DNA of 17,118 nt from Fidelibacterota bacterium (GCA_002691365.1 NZHL01000009.1:169267-186384); one strand, 5' to 3'; numbered from the stretch's first letter, positions 1 to 8,530 are shown. Numbers and translations: made by a program. Notes: a model not told the origin generated them from the letters alone.

Positions 1-699
1 AAAAATGGAATAGTTTTTTTAAATAATGATGATAAAAATATTAGTCAAAATTTTAATATTTTAAAAAAAATTACTTATGGTTTTAATAAAAATTCAAATT
101 TTAATTGTGAGAAAGTTATTAATGATGCAGGTGAAATTAGTTTAATAATTAATAATCAAATAATTAAAACCAAATTTAAAAATCCAATTTTATGCAATAA
201 TATTTTAGCTGCAGTAGCAATTTCTTTGTCATTAGGTGTTTCTTGGGAAAATATTAAAAGAGGTGTTTTGTCTTTTAAACCTCCTTCTGGAAGATGTGTT
301 ACTTATATCAAAGAGGGAATATTAATAATTGATGATACATATAATGCAAATTTAAGTTCTACATTAGCTGCTATTGAGTATTTATCAAAACTAAAATCAA
401 AAGGTAAAAAAATTATGGTTTTTGGTGATATGCTCGAATTAGGCTCAAAAAGTAAAGATCATCACACTAAAGTTGGTAAAGAAGTTTCTAATTCATTAAT
501 ACAACAACTTATTACTTTTGGGGAAAATTCTTTGATAACACACAATAATACAAATCATATTATTAAAAATCATTTTACAAATTATAAAAAATTATTAAAT
601 CATTTAAAAGATCAAATTAAAGATGGGGATGCGGTCCTTTTTAAAGCATCAAGAGGAATGAATTTTGATTTATTAATTAATAAGGTATTTGAAAGTTAA
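1..699 (+). CDS. murF: MurF, UDP-MurNAc-tripeptide:D-Ala-D-Ala ligase (5' truncated)
   Basis: This cytoplasmic Mur ligase adds D-Ala-D-Ala to UDP-MurNAc-tripeptide using ATP and completes the pentapeptide precursor. The reading frame is open from base 1, and 232 codons plus TAA are present. About 200 N-terminal residues, including the ATP P-loop, lie outside the window. Visible family features are the end of the central domain (CNNILAAVA, about fragment residues 64-72), then PPSGR, IDDTYNAN, FGDMLELG with the following H..VGK, and KASRGMNFD near the C-terminus. These match the MurF C-terminal domain. Small departures from the usual pattern are YNANL where most have YNANP, and KASR where KGSR is usual. 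The first in-frame ATG at 226 is internal, not the start. The stop overlaps the mraY ATG by one base (TAATG), so the two are probably translationally coupled. Confidence 0.95.
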   Translation, partial: KNGIVFLNNDDKNISQNFNILKKITYGFNKNSNFNCEKVINDAGEISLIINNQIIKTKFKNPILCNNILAAVAISLSLGVSWENIKRGVLSFKPPSGRCVTYIKEGILIIDDTYNANLSSTLAAIEYLSKLKSKGKKIMVFGDMLELGSKSKDHHTKVGKEVSNSLIQQLITFGENSLITHNNTNHIIKNHFTNYKKLLNHLKDQIKDGDAVLFKASRGMNFDLLINKVFES

Positions 700-1802
700 T
701 GTTTTATCATTTATTATATCCGATGAGTGATCAATTTACATTTTTAAATGTATTCCAATATATAACATTTAGAGCTGCAGGGTCTGCTATTACTGCTTTA
801 ATAATTAGTTTTTTAATTGCACCTTTTTTAATAAGACAACTTCGTCAAAGTCAAATAGTCGAACAAACAAATAATAGAGGTCCAATTTCACATAAATCTA
901 AAGATGGTACTCCAACAATGGGAGGAATAATTATCTTAATTGCATTGATTTTACCAACACTTCTTTGGGCAAACTTAATGAATAAATATATTCATTTAAT
1001 TCTTTTTTCGACTCTTTTTATGGGAATTGTAGGATTTATTGATGACTATTTAAAAAAGATAAAAAAAACAAAAAAAGGATTAGTTGGAAAATATAAAATT
1101 TTAGGACAATTAATTTTAGGATTTATAATAGGTTCAATTCTTTATTTCGCTGATGGTTTTAGGGAGCTTGGTCCTATTACTTCTGTTCCATTTTTTAAAA
1201 ATTTAGAAATTTCATTTGGTCTTTTATACATCCCATGGGTCGCTTTAGTAATAACCGGTTCCTCAAATGCTGTAAATTTGACAGATGGTTTAGATGGTTT
1301 AGCATCTGGTTTGTTAACAATTTGTGCAATTTCATTAGCTTTAATATCATATATTTCGGGAAGAGTTGATTTTAGTGATTATTTAAATATTATTTATTTA
1401 CCTAGTGCTGGAGAACTTACAGTTTTTGCAGCAGCGTTGGGAGGAGCATGTTTAGGTTTTCTTTGGTTTAATGCATCACCTGCACAAATTTTTATGGGAG
1501 ATACTGGCTCTTTATCAACTGGTGCAGCTATAGGTACATTATCAATTTTATTGAAAAAGGAACTGATTCTGGTGATATTAGGTGGAGTATTTGTAATAGA
1601 GGCTCTATCTGTTATGATACAGGTTGGTTATTTTCATTTATCAAAAAAATTATATGGTGAATCAAGAAGATTTTTTTTAATGGCTCCAATACATCATCAT
1701 TTTGAATTAAAAGGTTGGAAAGAGACACAAGTTGTGATACGATTTTGGATAATTGGAATTATTTTTGCGATTTTAACATTTAGCACATTCAAGATAAGAT
1801 GA
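699..1802 (+). CDS. mraY: MraY, phospho-MurNAc-pentapeptide transferase
   Basis: Integral membrane enzyme that transfers phospho-MurNAc-pentapeptide from UDP to undecaprenyl phosphate, giving lipid I. The protein is 367 aa with about ten hydrophobic segments and can be aligned by eye along its full length with E. coli MraY. Active-site features are GFIDDY (Asp115, Asp116), NAVNLTDGLDG (190-200), FMGDTGS with Asp268, and MAPIHHHFELKG with the three histidines at 332-334. GTPTMGG is at 70-76. The length is ordinary; the longer MraY usual in Bacteroidetes is not seen. The ATG at 699 overlaps the murF stop, and the ORF end overlaps the murD start as ATGA. The start is preferred over Met9 because of this coupling and because the N-terminal length agrees with the family. 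Confidence 0.98.
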   Translation: MFYHLLYPMSDQFTFLNVFQYITFRAAGSAITALIISFLIAPFLIRQLRQSQIVEQTNNRGPISHKSKDGTPTMGGIIILIALILPTLLWANLMNKYIHLILFSTLFMGIVGFIDDYLKKIKKTKKGLVGKYKILGQLILGFIIGSILYFADGFRELGPITSVPFFKNLEISFGLLYIPWVALVITGSSNAVNLTDGLDGLASGLLTICAISLALISYISGRVDFSDYLNIIYLPSAGELTVFAAALGGACLGFLWFNASPAQIFMGDTGSLSTGAAIGTLSILLKKELILVILGGVFVIEALSVMIQVGYFHLSKKLYGESRRFFLMAPIHHHFELKGWKETQVVIRFWIIGIIFAILTFSTFKIR

Positions 1803-3193
1803 ATTTAATTTCTCTAAATAAATCAATGAAAAATAAAAAAGTAGCTGTTCTCGGAGCAGGAAAGAGTGGTTTGTCAGCTTGTAAGCTTTTAAAAAAACTT
1901 GAAGCAAAAGTATTTTTAAGCGAAAAGAATAAAAATTATAATATTAAAGAATTAGAAAAAAATTCTGATAGATTTGAATTAGGAGTACACTCCGAAAAAA
2001 TTTTGGATAATGAATTAATAGTAATTTCACCTGGTATTTCAAAAAATAAAGATATTTTTAAAAAAGCAAAAAATAAAAATATTCCTATTATAAGTGAACT
2101 TGAACTTTCTTCTTGGTTTACTCATTTTCCAATAATTGCTATTACAGGTTCTAATGGTAAAACAACAACTACAAAAATATTAGAAAATATTTTTAAAGAA
2201 ACAGATTTAAATGTTTTTATTAGTGGAAATATTGGAATACCATTCTCAGAAATAGTTTTGAATAATATTGAAAAAAATGTAAAAAATGGATTACATATAA
2301 TTGAAGTAAGTTCTTTTCAGTTAGAAGATATTTTTGATTTTTCTCCTAATATTGCAATTATATTAAATATTTCAGAGGATCATCTTGATAGATATCATTC
2401 TATGAAAAACTATATAAATGCAAAAATGAATATTGCAAAAAATATGGAAAAACATGACAAATTAATTTTTAATTCTGAAGATGGTTTGATTTTAGAAAAT
2501 ATTAAAACAAAAGCGGAATTAGTTGGTTTTTCTTTGAAAAAAAATATTGGTGAAGTTTTTTTTATGAATAAAAACAAAATATATAATTCAAAAGAAGAAA
2601 AACTTATAAGTATTGATGAAATAAATTTACTTGGAGATCATAATATTCTAAATATTCTTGCTGCAGCAACTGCAGCAAAAGTTTATGAAATATCAGAAAA
2701 AAATATTAGAAATGGTATTCAAAAAACTTATCCAGTTGATTATAGATTGCAAAAAGTAAATGAAATAAATAAAATTTCATTTTTTAATGATTCTAAATCT
2801 ACAAATGTTGATTCCATTATAGTAGCTGTCAACTCTTTTCATGAAAATTTAATATTAATATTAGGAGGAAGAGATAAGGGAGGTGATTTTAAAAAAATCA
2901 TTACTCATTTAAAAAATAAAGTTAAGCAAATTATTATTTTTGGTGAGTCAAAGAAAATTATTGAAATGCAAATAAAAGAACGTATTCCTATTTATATTGC
3001 TAATTCTATGAAAGATGCGATTCATTTTAGTTTTAAAAATGCTAAAAGTGGTGATTCTATTTTGTTATCTCCTGGATGTACTAGTTATGATATGTATGAT
3101 AATTTTGAACATCGTGGAAAAGATTTTAATATTGAAGTTAGTAAATTGATTTTGAGTAAAAAAAAAATAAAAAATATTAATTATGAATTATAA
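1799..3193 (+). CDS. murD: MurD, UDP-MurNAc-L-Ala:D-Glu ligase
   Basis: Cytoplasmic ATP-dependent ligase adding D-glutamate to UDP-MurNAc-L-alanine. It is 464 aa with three domains: an N-terminal Rossmann-like UDP-binding fold (VAVLGAGKSG, 15-24; ISPGI, 76-80), a central ATPase domain and a C-terminal domain. In the central domain are GSNGKTTT with Lys121, NIG with Asn144, EVSSFQLE with Glu169, EDHLDRY with His195, and Lys209 at the position of the carbamylated lysine. The C-terminal domain has NDSKSTN with Asp331 and LSPGCTSYD. One oddity is that the usual HR.E motif at the start of the C-terminal domain reads YRLQ (Tyr315, Arg316, Gln318). The start overlaps mraY by 4 bp (ATGA); Met10 is an alternative start just before the Rossmann strand. 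A run of ten A residues lies at 3158-3167, near the 3' end. Confidence 0.97.
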   Translation: MNLISLNKSMKNKKVAVLGAGKSGLSACKLLKKLEAKVFLSEKNKNYNIKELEKNSDRFELGVHSEKILDNELIVISPGISKNKDIFKKAKNKNIPIISELELSSWFTHFPIIAITGSNGKTTTTKILENIFKETDLNVFISGNIGIPFSEIVLNNIEKNVKNGLHIIEVSSFQLEDIFDFSPNIAIILNISEDHLDRYHSMKNYINAKMNIAKNMEKHDKLIFNSEDGLILENIKTKAELVGFSLKKNIGEVFFMNKNKIYNSKEEKLISIDEINLLGDHNILNILAAATAAKVYEISEKNIRNGIQKTYPVDYRLQKVNEINKISFFNDSKSTNVDSIIVAVNSFHENLILILGGRDKGGDFKKIITHLKNKVKQIIIFGESKKIIEMQIKERIPIYIANSMKDAIHFSFKNAKSGDSILLSPGCTSYDMYDNFEHRGKDFNIEVSKLILSKKKIKNINYEL

Positions 3194-3232
3194 TTTATTA
3201 AAAAATGTAAAAAGAAAATGAAATAGGTTTAT

Positions 3233-4369
3233 ATGTACATAAATATAAGTTCACAAAAATATGACAAGCCATTATTGTTCATAACAATTGGATTGATTTT
3301 CATTGGTATAGTTATGGTATTTAGTTCAACTGTAGATAGATCGTTCAATAAATTTGATTATAGTACTTTTTATATTTCAAAACATCTTATAAGAGTATTT
3401 ATTGGAGCTTTAGCTATGATTTTTGGTATGATGTTAGATTATAATTATTTAAAACGTTTAGCAGGTCCATTTTTAATATTTTCGATATTTTTATTACTAT
3501 TAACTAAAATTCTTTATTTAGCTGAAAATGGAATCAATTCAGACCCAGCAAGATGGTTGAATATTGGTATTTTTAGCATTCAAACTTCCGATATTGCAAG
3601 ATTATCTGTTATAATATATTTAGCAAATTATATTGACAGAAAAAAAGATAATATTAGAGATTATATAGATGGTTTTTTACCTCCTTTATTAATGGTTCTA
3701 ATTGTTATGATATTAATAATTATTCAGCCTGACTTTAGTACAGCTGCTATGATTGGATTTATTTTTTTGATTATGTTATTTATTGGAAGAGCAAAATTTC
3801 TTCATTTAGTAAGTACAGTTTTTTTTGGTTTAATATTTTTAATTCCTGTTATGTATTTTAGAGAATATAGAGTTTATAGAATAACTTCTTATTTTGATGG
3901 TTTTTTTGATTTATCAAAAGCAAGTCATCAACTTCAACAATCTTTTTATAGTTTAGGAAATGGAGGAATTAATGGAGTTGGTTTAGGTTCTAGTTCAGGA
4001 AAAAATTTATTTTTACCCGAAGCACATACAGATTTTATATTGTCTATCATAGGGGAGGAAGGTGGTTATATCTCTATTTTAATTATTTTAACACTCTATT
4101 TAAGTATTTTTCAAAGGACAATTAAAATATCAAAATCCTGTACTGATATATTTGGAATAATGTTATCTATTGGATTATCTATTCAAATATTATCTTATGC
4201 TTTTTTACATGCAGGTGTTGTAACTGGTTTAGTTCCAACAACAGGGATTCAAATACCTTTAATTAGTTTTGGAGGAAGTGGTCTAATAATAAATCTTTTT
4301 TCAATTGGTATAATTCTTAATATTTCTCAAAATAAGAAAAAAATTAGAAGAAATAGGAGTTTTATATAA
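3233..4369 (+). CDS. ftsW: FtsW, SEDS-family septal peptidoglycan glycosyltransferase
   Basis: Polytopic membrane protein of the SEDS family (FtsW/RodA) that polymerises lipid II at the septum with a cognate class B PBP. It is 378 aa with about ten hydrophobic segments (roughly 13-31, 52-68, 78-95, 120-134, 150-165, 170-185, 190-208, 270-290, 306-326, 346-364). The large extracellular loop carries GLGSS and LPEAHTDF, whose Asp267 matches the catalytic Asp of the family. IPLISFGGSG (341-350) is the C-terminal signature, ARWL is at 106-109 and QPDFST at 165-170. The position between murD and murG identifies it as FtsW rather than RodA. The usual QPSE motif reads QTSD (117-120). It follows murD after 39 nt with only a weak AGG upstream, and its stop overlaps the murG ATG by one base. 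Confidence 0.96.
   Translation: MYINISSQKYDKPLLFITIGLIFIGIVMVFSSTVDRSFNKFDYSTFYISKHLIRVFIGALAMIFGMMLDYNYLKRLAGPFLIFSIFLLLLTKILYLAENGINSDPARWLNIGIFSIQTSDIARLSVIIYLANYIDRKKDNIRDYIDGFLPPLLMVLIVMILIIIQPDFSTAAMIGFIFLIMLFIGRAKFLHLVSTVFFGLIFLIPVMYFREYRVYRITSYFDGFFDLSKASHQLQQSFYSLGNGGINGVGLGSSSGKNLFLPEAHTDFILSIIGEEGGYISILIILTLYLSIFQRTIKISKSCTDIFGIMLSIGLSIQILSYAFLHAGVVTGLVPTTGIQIPLISFGGSGLIINLFSIGIILNISQNKKKIRRNRSFI
4355..4359 (+). promoter_or_regulatory. Shine-Dalgarno of murG
   Basis: AGGAG lies inside the last codons of ftsW, nine bases before the murG ATG at 4369. It is one of the few strong ribosome binding sites in this cluster and supports this start even though the ATG overlaps the ftsW stop. 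Confidence 0.75.
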
Positions 4370-5469
4370 TGCCAGATTTCGGAAAAAGATTCGTAATTGC
4401 AGGGGGTGGTACTGGAGGACATCTTTTTCCAGCACTTGCTATTGGCGAAGGTTTGAAAAAAAGATTTCCTGGGTCAACAATACATTTTATTGGTTCAAAA
4501 CATGGTTTAGAATCTAAAATATTACCAACGCAACAAAATGGATTTACATTATTACCAGTAAGAGGTTTCTTAAGGGGTTTTAATGTTAAATCCTCACTAA
4601 GAAATATATTGTTTCCAACAAGATTTATTTTATCATATTTCAAATCAAAAAAAATATTAAAAAAAATTGATCCATCTGTTGTAATTGGAACAGGGGGATA
4701 TGCTAGTGGGTTACCACTTATAGCTGCGATAACTAATGGAATACCAACATTAATTCATGAACAAAATTCATTTCCAGGAATAACAACTAAATGGCTTTCA
4801 TCTAGAGTTGATAGAGTATGTATTAGTTATGAAGATTCAAGAAGACATTTGAGAAATAAAGGAGGAGTTGTTACTGGAAATCCAGTCAGAAAAGAAATTA
4901 TTGGTAGAAATAAATTGCAATCTCTTCAAAAATTTGGACTAACAAATAATAAACCAACTATATCAATTTTAGGAGGAAGTCAAGGTTCAAAAATTTTAAA
5001 TGAATCAATTGATAATATTATAAAATATTTGAGTGAATTTCAGATAATTTGGCAAACTGGCAATATTCATTTTGAGCAATACAATCATTATTCTAAGGAA
5101 AATATTAAAGTTGTTCCATTTATAGAGGATATGGGAGCGTTTTATTCTTCTTCTGATTTAATAATTTCAAGAGCAGGTGCATTAGCTTTAGCTGAAATAG
5201 CAGCATGTAAAAAACCATCAATATTGATTCCTTTTGCTAAAGCAACGGATGATCATCAATCAATGAATGCTGAAAGTTTAAGAGTAGCAGGTGCAGCAAA
5301 AGTTCTTAGTGAAAGAGATCTATCTTCAAAATTATTATTACGAGAAATTATAAGTTTAATTAAGAATAAAACTTTATTAAAAAAAATGTCTGAAGCAGCT
5401 AATTCTGTTTCAAAGATAGAAGCAATCGATTTAATTATAGATGAAATTGAGTTTATATCTGAAAGTTAA
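4369..5469 (+). CDS. murG: MurG, lipid II synthase (UDP-GlcNAc transferase)
   Basis: Peripheral membrane GT-B glycosyltransferase that adds GlcNAc to lipid I to form lipid II. It is 366 aa, the usual family length. The N-terminal domain starts with the glycine-rich loop GGGTGGH (12-18) and has IGTGGYASG (106-114) and HEQNSFPG (130-137). The C-terminal donor-binding domain has LGGSQGS (201-207), SRAGALALAEI (267-277), and the DDHQ..NAE segment (294-302) that contacts UDP-GlcNAc in known MurG structures. All the diagnostic blocks are present, with nothing missing. It lies between ftsW, which polymerises its product, and murC, with two bases before the murC ATG. Confidence 0.98.
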   Translation: MPDFGKRFVIAGGGTGGHLFPALAIGEGLKKRFPGSTIHFIGSKHGLESKILPTQQNGFTLLPVRGFLRGFNVKSSLRNILFPTRFILSYFKSKKILKKIDPSVVIGTGGYASGLPLIAAITNGIPTLIHEQNSFPGITTKWLSSRVDRVCISYEDSRRHLRNKGGVVTGNPVRKEIIGRNKLQSLQKFGLTNNKPTISILGGSQGSKILNESIDNIIKYLSEFQIIWQTGNIHFEQYNHYSKENIKVVPFIEDMGAFYSSSDLIISRAGALALAEIAACKKPSILIPFAKATDDHQSMNAESLRVAGAAKVLSERDLSSKLLLREIISLIKNKTLLKKMSEAANSVSKIEAIDLIIDEIEFISES

Positions 5470-5471
5470 CT

Positions 5472-6866
5472 ATGATTTTAGGTAAAATAAAAAAAGTGCA
5501 TTTTATTGGAATTGGTGGAATCGGTATGAGTGGAATATCTGAATTATTATTAAACCTTGGTTTTAAAGTATCTGGCTCTGATATTAAAATTACACCAATT
5601 ACATCTCAATTATCCGAAAAAGGAGCTATAATTTACGAAGGTCATAATAAAAAAAATATTTTGAATTCTGATTTAGTGGTTTATTCTTCAGCTATTGATA
5701 ATGAAAATGTTGAATTGGTTGAGGCAAGAAAAATTCAATTACCAATAGTAAGAAGAGCAGAAATGTTGGGTGAATTATTAAAATTAAAAAATACTTCAAT
5801 TGCAGTTTCAGGAACTCATGGTAAAACATCCACAACATCTATGATGGGTTCAATTTTAACTGAAGCTTTATTTGATCCAACATTAATAATAGGTGGAGTA
5901 GTAAAAAATTTAAATGCTAATGCTCTTTTAGGAGAAGGTGATATTATCGTTGCAGAGGCTGATGAGTTTGATAAGAGTTTTTTGCAACTTTCTCCAACTC
6001 ATTCTATAATTACAAATATAGATTCTGAACATCTGGATTGTTATGGTTCAAAAGAAAATTTAGTTAAAGCATTTAATGAATTTGCAAATTCAACTGCATT
6101 TTATGGTTCAATTATTTTGTGTATTGATGATTTACTTTTAAAGAGTATAATCCCTAATATTTCACGTCCTATAATCACATATGGTTTTTCTGGGGATGCG
6201 GAGTTCCAGGCCGTTAATAGAAAATTTAGGGATTATCACTCTTTTTTTGATGTAAAGCATAAAGGGAACTTATTAGGATCGATAGAATTAGAAGTTCCAG
6301 GTGCACATAATATTAAAAATGCTCTAGCAACCATTGCATTATCAATAGAGCTTGGAATAAAATTTAAGGAAATAAAAAAAGGTTTAAAGAATTTTAGTGG
6401 AGTAAAAAGAAGATTTGAAATCAAAGGGGAAGTTAATAAAATAATTGTTATTGATGATTATGCACATCATCCCACAGAAGTTTCAGCAACATTAAAAGCA
6501 ATACAAAATGGATGGGGAGAAAAAAGAATAATAGCAATATTTCAACCACATTTGTTTTCACGAACAAAAGATTTTTTTGAAGATTTTGCAAGATCTTTAA
6601 TGATAAGTGATATATTAATTATTACAGAAATTTACGGTGCTAGAGAAAAACCAATTTCAGGAATATCTGGTGAATTGATATCAAATGTTGCCAGATCAAT
6701 TGGTCATGAATCAGTTTATTGGATAAAAGATAAAAATAAAATTTCCAATAAAATATTATCTCTTGTAAAAGAAAATGACATTTTGATTACTATGGGAGCA
6801 GGAGATATATATAAAATTTCAGATAAAATTTTAAATGAATTAAATAAATATTATGTTAGAAACTAA
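5472..6866 (+). CDS. murC: MurC, UDP-MurNAc:L-Ala ligase
   Basis: Cytoplasmic ATP-dependent ligase adding L-alanine to UDP-MurNAc, the first step of stem peptide assembly. It is 464 aa. The N-terminal domain has HFIGIGGIGMSG (10-21) and the VRRAEMLGEL block (93-102). The central domain has GTHGKTSTT (114-122), EADEFDKSF (162-170), NIDSEHLDCYG (182-192) and PGAHNIKNALA (276-286). The C-terminal domain has GVKRRFE (310-316), DDYAHHPTE (328-336) and FQPHLFSRT (357-365). These separate MurC from MurD, MurE and MurF. It starts two bases after the murG stop, with GAAAG at 5461-5465 as a weak ribosome binding site, and overlaps murB by 14 bp. Confidence 0.98.
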   Translation: MILGKIKKVHFIGIGGIGMSGISELLLNLGFKVSGSDIKITPITSQLSEKGAIIYEGHNKKNILNSDLVVYSSAIDNENVELVEARKIQLPIVRRAEMLGELLKLKNTSIAVSGTHGKTSTTSMMGSILTEALFDPTLIIGGVVKNLNANALLGEGDIIVAEADEFDKSFLQLSPTHSIITNIDSEHLDCYGSKENLVKAFNEFANSTAFYGSIILCIDDLLLKSIIPNISRPIITYGFSGDAEFQAVNRKFRDYHSFFDVKHKGNLLGSIELEVPGAHNIKNALATIALSIELGIKFKEIKKGLKNFSGVKRRFEIKGEVNKIIVIDDYAHHPTEVSATLKAIQNGWGEKRIIAIFQPHLFSRTKDFFEDFARSLMISDILIITEIYGAREKPISGISGELISNVARSIGHESVYWIKDKNKISNKILSLVKENDILITMGAGDIYKISDKILNELNKYYVRN

Positions 6867-7779
6867 AAAAATAGTTCAAAATTTTTTTAAAGGTAAAATT
6901 TTATGGAATGAACCTATGAAGAAGCATACATCATTTGGAATTGGAGGACCAGCTTTAGCAGTTATGTATCCAGAAGATGAGTTTGATTTATCAAATTTGC
7001 TAAAAACAGCAAAGAAAAAAAAAATAAATATTTATTTTACAGGATCTGGTTCTAATATTTTAGTTAATGATAAAGGTTTTAATGGTTTTGTAATAAGTTT
7101 ATCAAAATCATTTAAAAAAATTGATATTTTAAAAAATAAAGTATTTTGTGAATCAGGAGTCATGATGGGTAGTTTTGTTAAAAAATGTACATCAAATAAT
7201 TTAACTGGTATGGAAAGTTTAATAGGAGTTCCAGGAACTGTTGGTGGTGCTATCAAAATGAATGCAGGAGCATGGGGAATGGAGATTTCAAATTATATTA
7301 AAAAAATAAAAATGATGAACTCAGATGGTGAAATTATAGAATTAGAGAAAAATGAAATTGAGTTTGGGTATAGATTTTCTTCAATAAAAAATGATTTAAT
7401 TATATCTTCAAATTTTGAATTTAAGAATTCAAATCCCGAAAATATAAAAAAACTAAAGTTAAAGGCTAGTAATAACAGAAAAAATTCTCAACCATTAAAA
7501 TTTAGATCTGCTGGTTCAGTATTTAAAAATCCTAAAAATTTTTCTGCTGGATATTTAATAGATAAAGCAGGGTTAAAAGGTATGAGGGTTGGGGATGCTG
7601 AAATATCAAAAAAACATGCTAATTTTTTTTTAAATCTTGGAAATGCATCATCAAATGATATTGTAAAATTAATTTTGTTAACAAAAAAAAAAGTTAAAGA
7701 AAAATTTGACATTAATTTAGAATTAGAAATTAAAACTATGGGATTTAAAGAGGATTTTTTTAAAAATGAAATTATTTGA
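6853..7779 (+). CDS. murB: MurB, UDP-N-acetylenolpyruvoylglucosamine reductase
   Basis: FAD-dependent, NADPH-using enzyme that reduces UDP-GlcNAc-enolpyruvate to UDP-MurNAc in the cytoplasm. It is 308 aa. The N-terminal block MKKHTSFGIGGPA (22-34), GSGSN (64-68) and GVPGTVGGA followed by NAGA (125-140) form the FAD site. YRFSS (173-177) and AGSVFKNP (220-227, with Ser222 at the proton-donor position) form the active site, and Glu292 in LELEIKTMG matches the conserved C-terminal glutamate. The length and the GSVFKNP block suggest the shorter type II MurB found in many Gram-positive and other bacteria. The start overlaps murC by 14 bp without a clear ribosome binding site. Met22 would be too late because it begins a conserved block. 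Runs of ten A residues lie at 7015-7024 and 7683-7692. Confidence 0.97.
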   Translation: MLETKKIVQNFFKGKILWNEPMKKHTSFGIGGPALAVMYPEDEFDLSNLLKTAKKKKINIYFTGSGSNILVNDKGFNGFVISLSKSFKKIDILKNKVFCESGVMMGSFVKKCTSNNLTGMESLIGVPGTVGGAIKMNAGAWGMEISNYIKKIKMMNSDGEIIELEKNEIEFGYRFSSIKNDLIISSNFEFKNSNPENIKKLKLKASNNRKNSQPLKFRSAGSVFKNPKNFSAGYLIDKAGLKGMRVGDAEISKKHANFFLNLGNASSNDIVKLILLTKKKVKEKFDINLELEIKTMGFKEDFFKNEII

Positions 7780-8530
7780 GAAAATAAAAAAAATAAATTT
7801 TTATTTTATCATTTTTTTTATTTTTTTTGTTGGAATAAAAATTATTTTATTTTCAATACAATGGAGTGAAGATGGAGAAAAATTATTGCCAAAAGTATTT
7901 AATATTAATGGGAATAAAATTTTATCTTCAAAGGAAATATTAGACTTAATAAACATATCAAATAATAATTCATTATTAAACATAGATCTGAAATTAATTC
8001 AATATGAAATTGAAAAACATCCATATATAAAAGTTGCTCAGATAAGTAGAAAGTTTCCAAGTCAAATAAATGTAAATATCAAAGAGAGACAACCTTTAGC
8101 ATATTTAAATTTAAATGAATATTTAGTAGTTGATGATGATGGATATATTTTACCTTTAAGAAATGGAATTATTGAGTTTAATATTCCAACATTAACAGGT
8201 TTCAATAATGAAAAATCACTTTATCCATTAGGGTTAAAATGTTTATCTACAAAGACTTTAGAAGCTGTAAACTATCTTAATTCAACAAAAAAAATTTTCC
8301 CGGAACTTATATCAAATATTTCTGAATTTAAAATTAATCAAAGTGATTATTATGAAATGATTTTAACAGAAAAACCAACAAAAATTATTTTTAATAATTC
8401 TTATTTTTCTAAACAAATATTTTTGCTGAAAAAATTTAATGATACAATTAAGAATGAAAAAGTTTTAGAAGATTATAAATATGTTGATTTAAGATATAAG
8501 AATCAAATAGTAGTAAAGGAAAGAATTTGA
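7766..8530 (+). CDS. ftsQ: FtsQ/DivIB-type division protein
   Basis: Bitopic divisome protein that links cytoplasmic and periplasmic division proteins and controls the septal synthase FtsW-FtsI. It is 254 aa: a short lysine-containing cytoplasmic tail (1-10), one very hydrophobic transmembrane segment (about 11-30), a POTRA-type domain (about 44-110, from FNINGN to the NVNIKERQPLAYL strand), and a beta domain that starts with LVVDDDGYILP (120-130). Sequence conservation is low, as is normal for FtsQ. The call rests on this architecture, the ERQPLAYL and DDDG blocks, and the position between murB and ftsA. It overlaps murB by 14 bp, with AGAGGA at 7749-7754 as a slightly distant ribosome binding site. 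No ddl gene lies between murB and ftsQ, unlike the proteobacterial order. Confidence 0.92.
   Translation: MKLFEKIKKINFYFIIFFIFFVGIKIILFSIQWSEDGEKLLPKVFNINGNKILSSKEILDLINISNNNSLLNIDLKLIQYEIEKHPYIKVAQISRKFPSQINVNIKERQPLAYLNLNEYLVVDDDGYILPLRNGIIEFNIPTLTGFNNEKSLYPLGLKCLSTKTLEAVNYLNSTKKIFPELISNISEFKINQSDYYEMILTEKPTKIIFNNSYFSKQIFLLKKFNDTIKNEKVLEDYKYVDLRYKNQIVVKERI
8516..8520 (+). promoter_or_regulatory. Shine-Dalgarno deciding the TTG start of ftsA
   Basis: AAGGA lies six bases before the TTG at 8527. No ATG occurs in frame before the conserved GIDIGTTK block, so this site supports the TTG as the ftsA start. Confidence 0.7.

Noticed and set aside
226..228. ATG at 226 as a murF start
   Set aside because: The frame is open back to base 1 with MurF-like sequence (CNNILAAVA) upstream, so this Met is internal to a truncated gene.
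4362..4643. 93-codon open frame on the - strand inside murG
   Set aside because: It is antisense to the conserved N-terminal domain of MurG; the Pro- and Gly-rich translation mirrors the glycine-rich loop codons.
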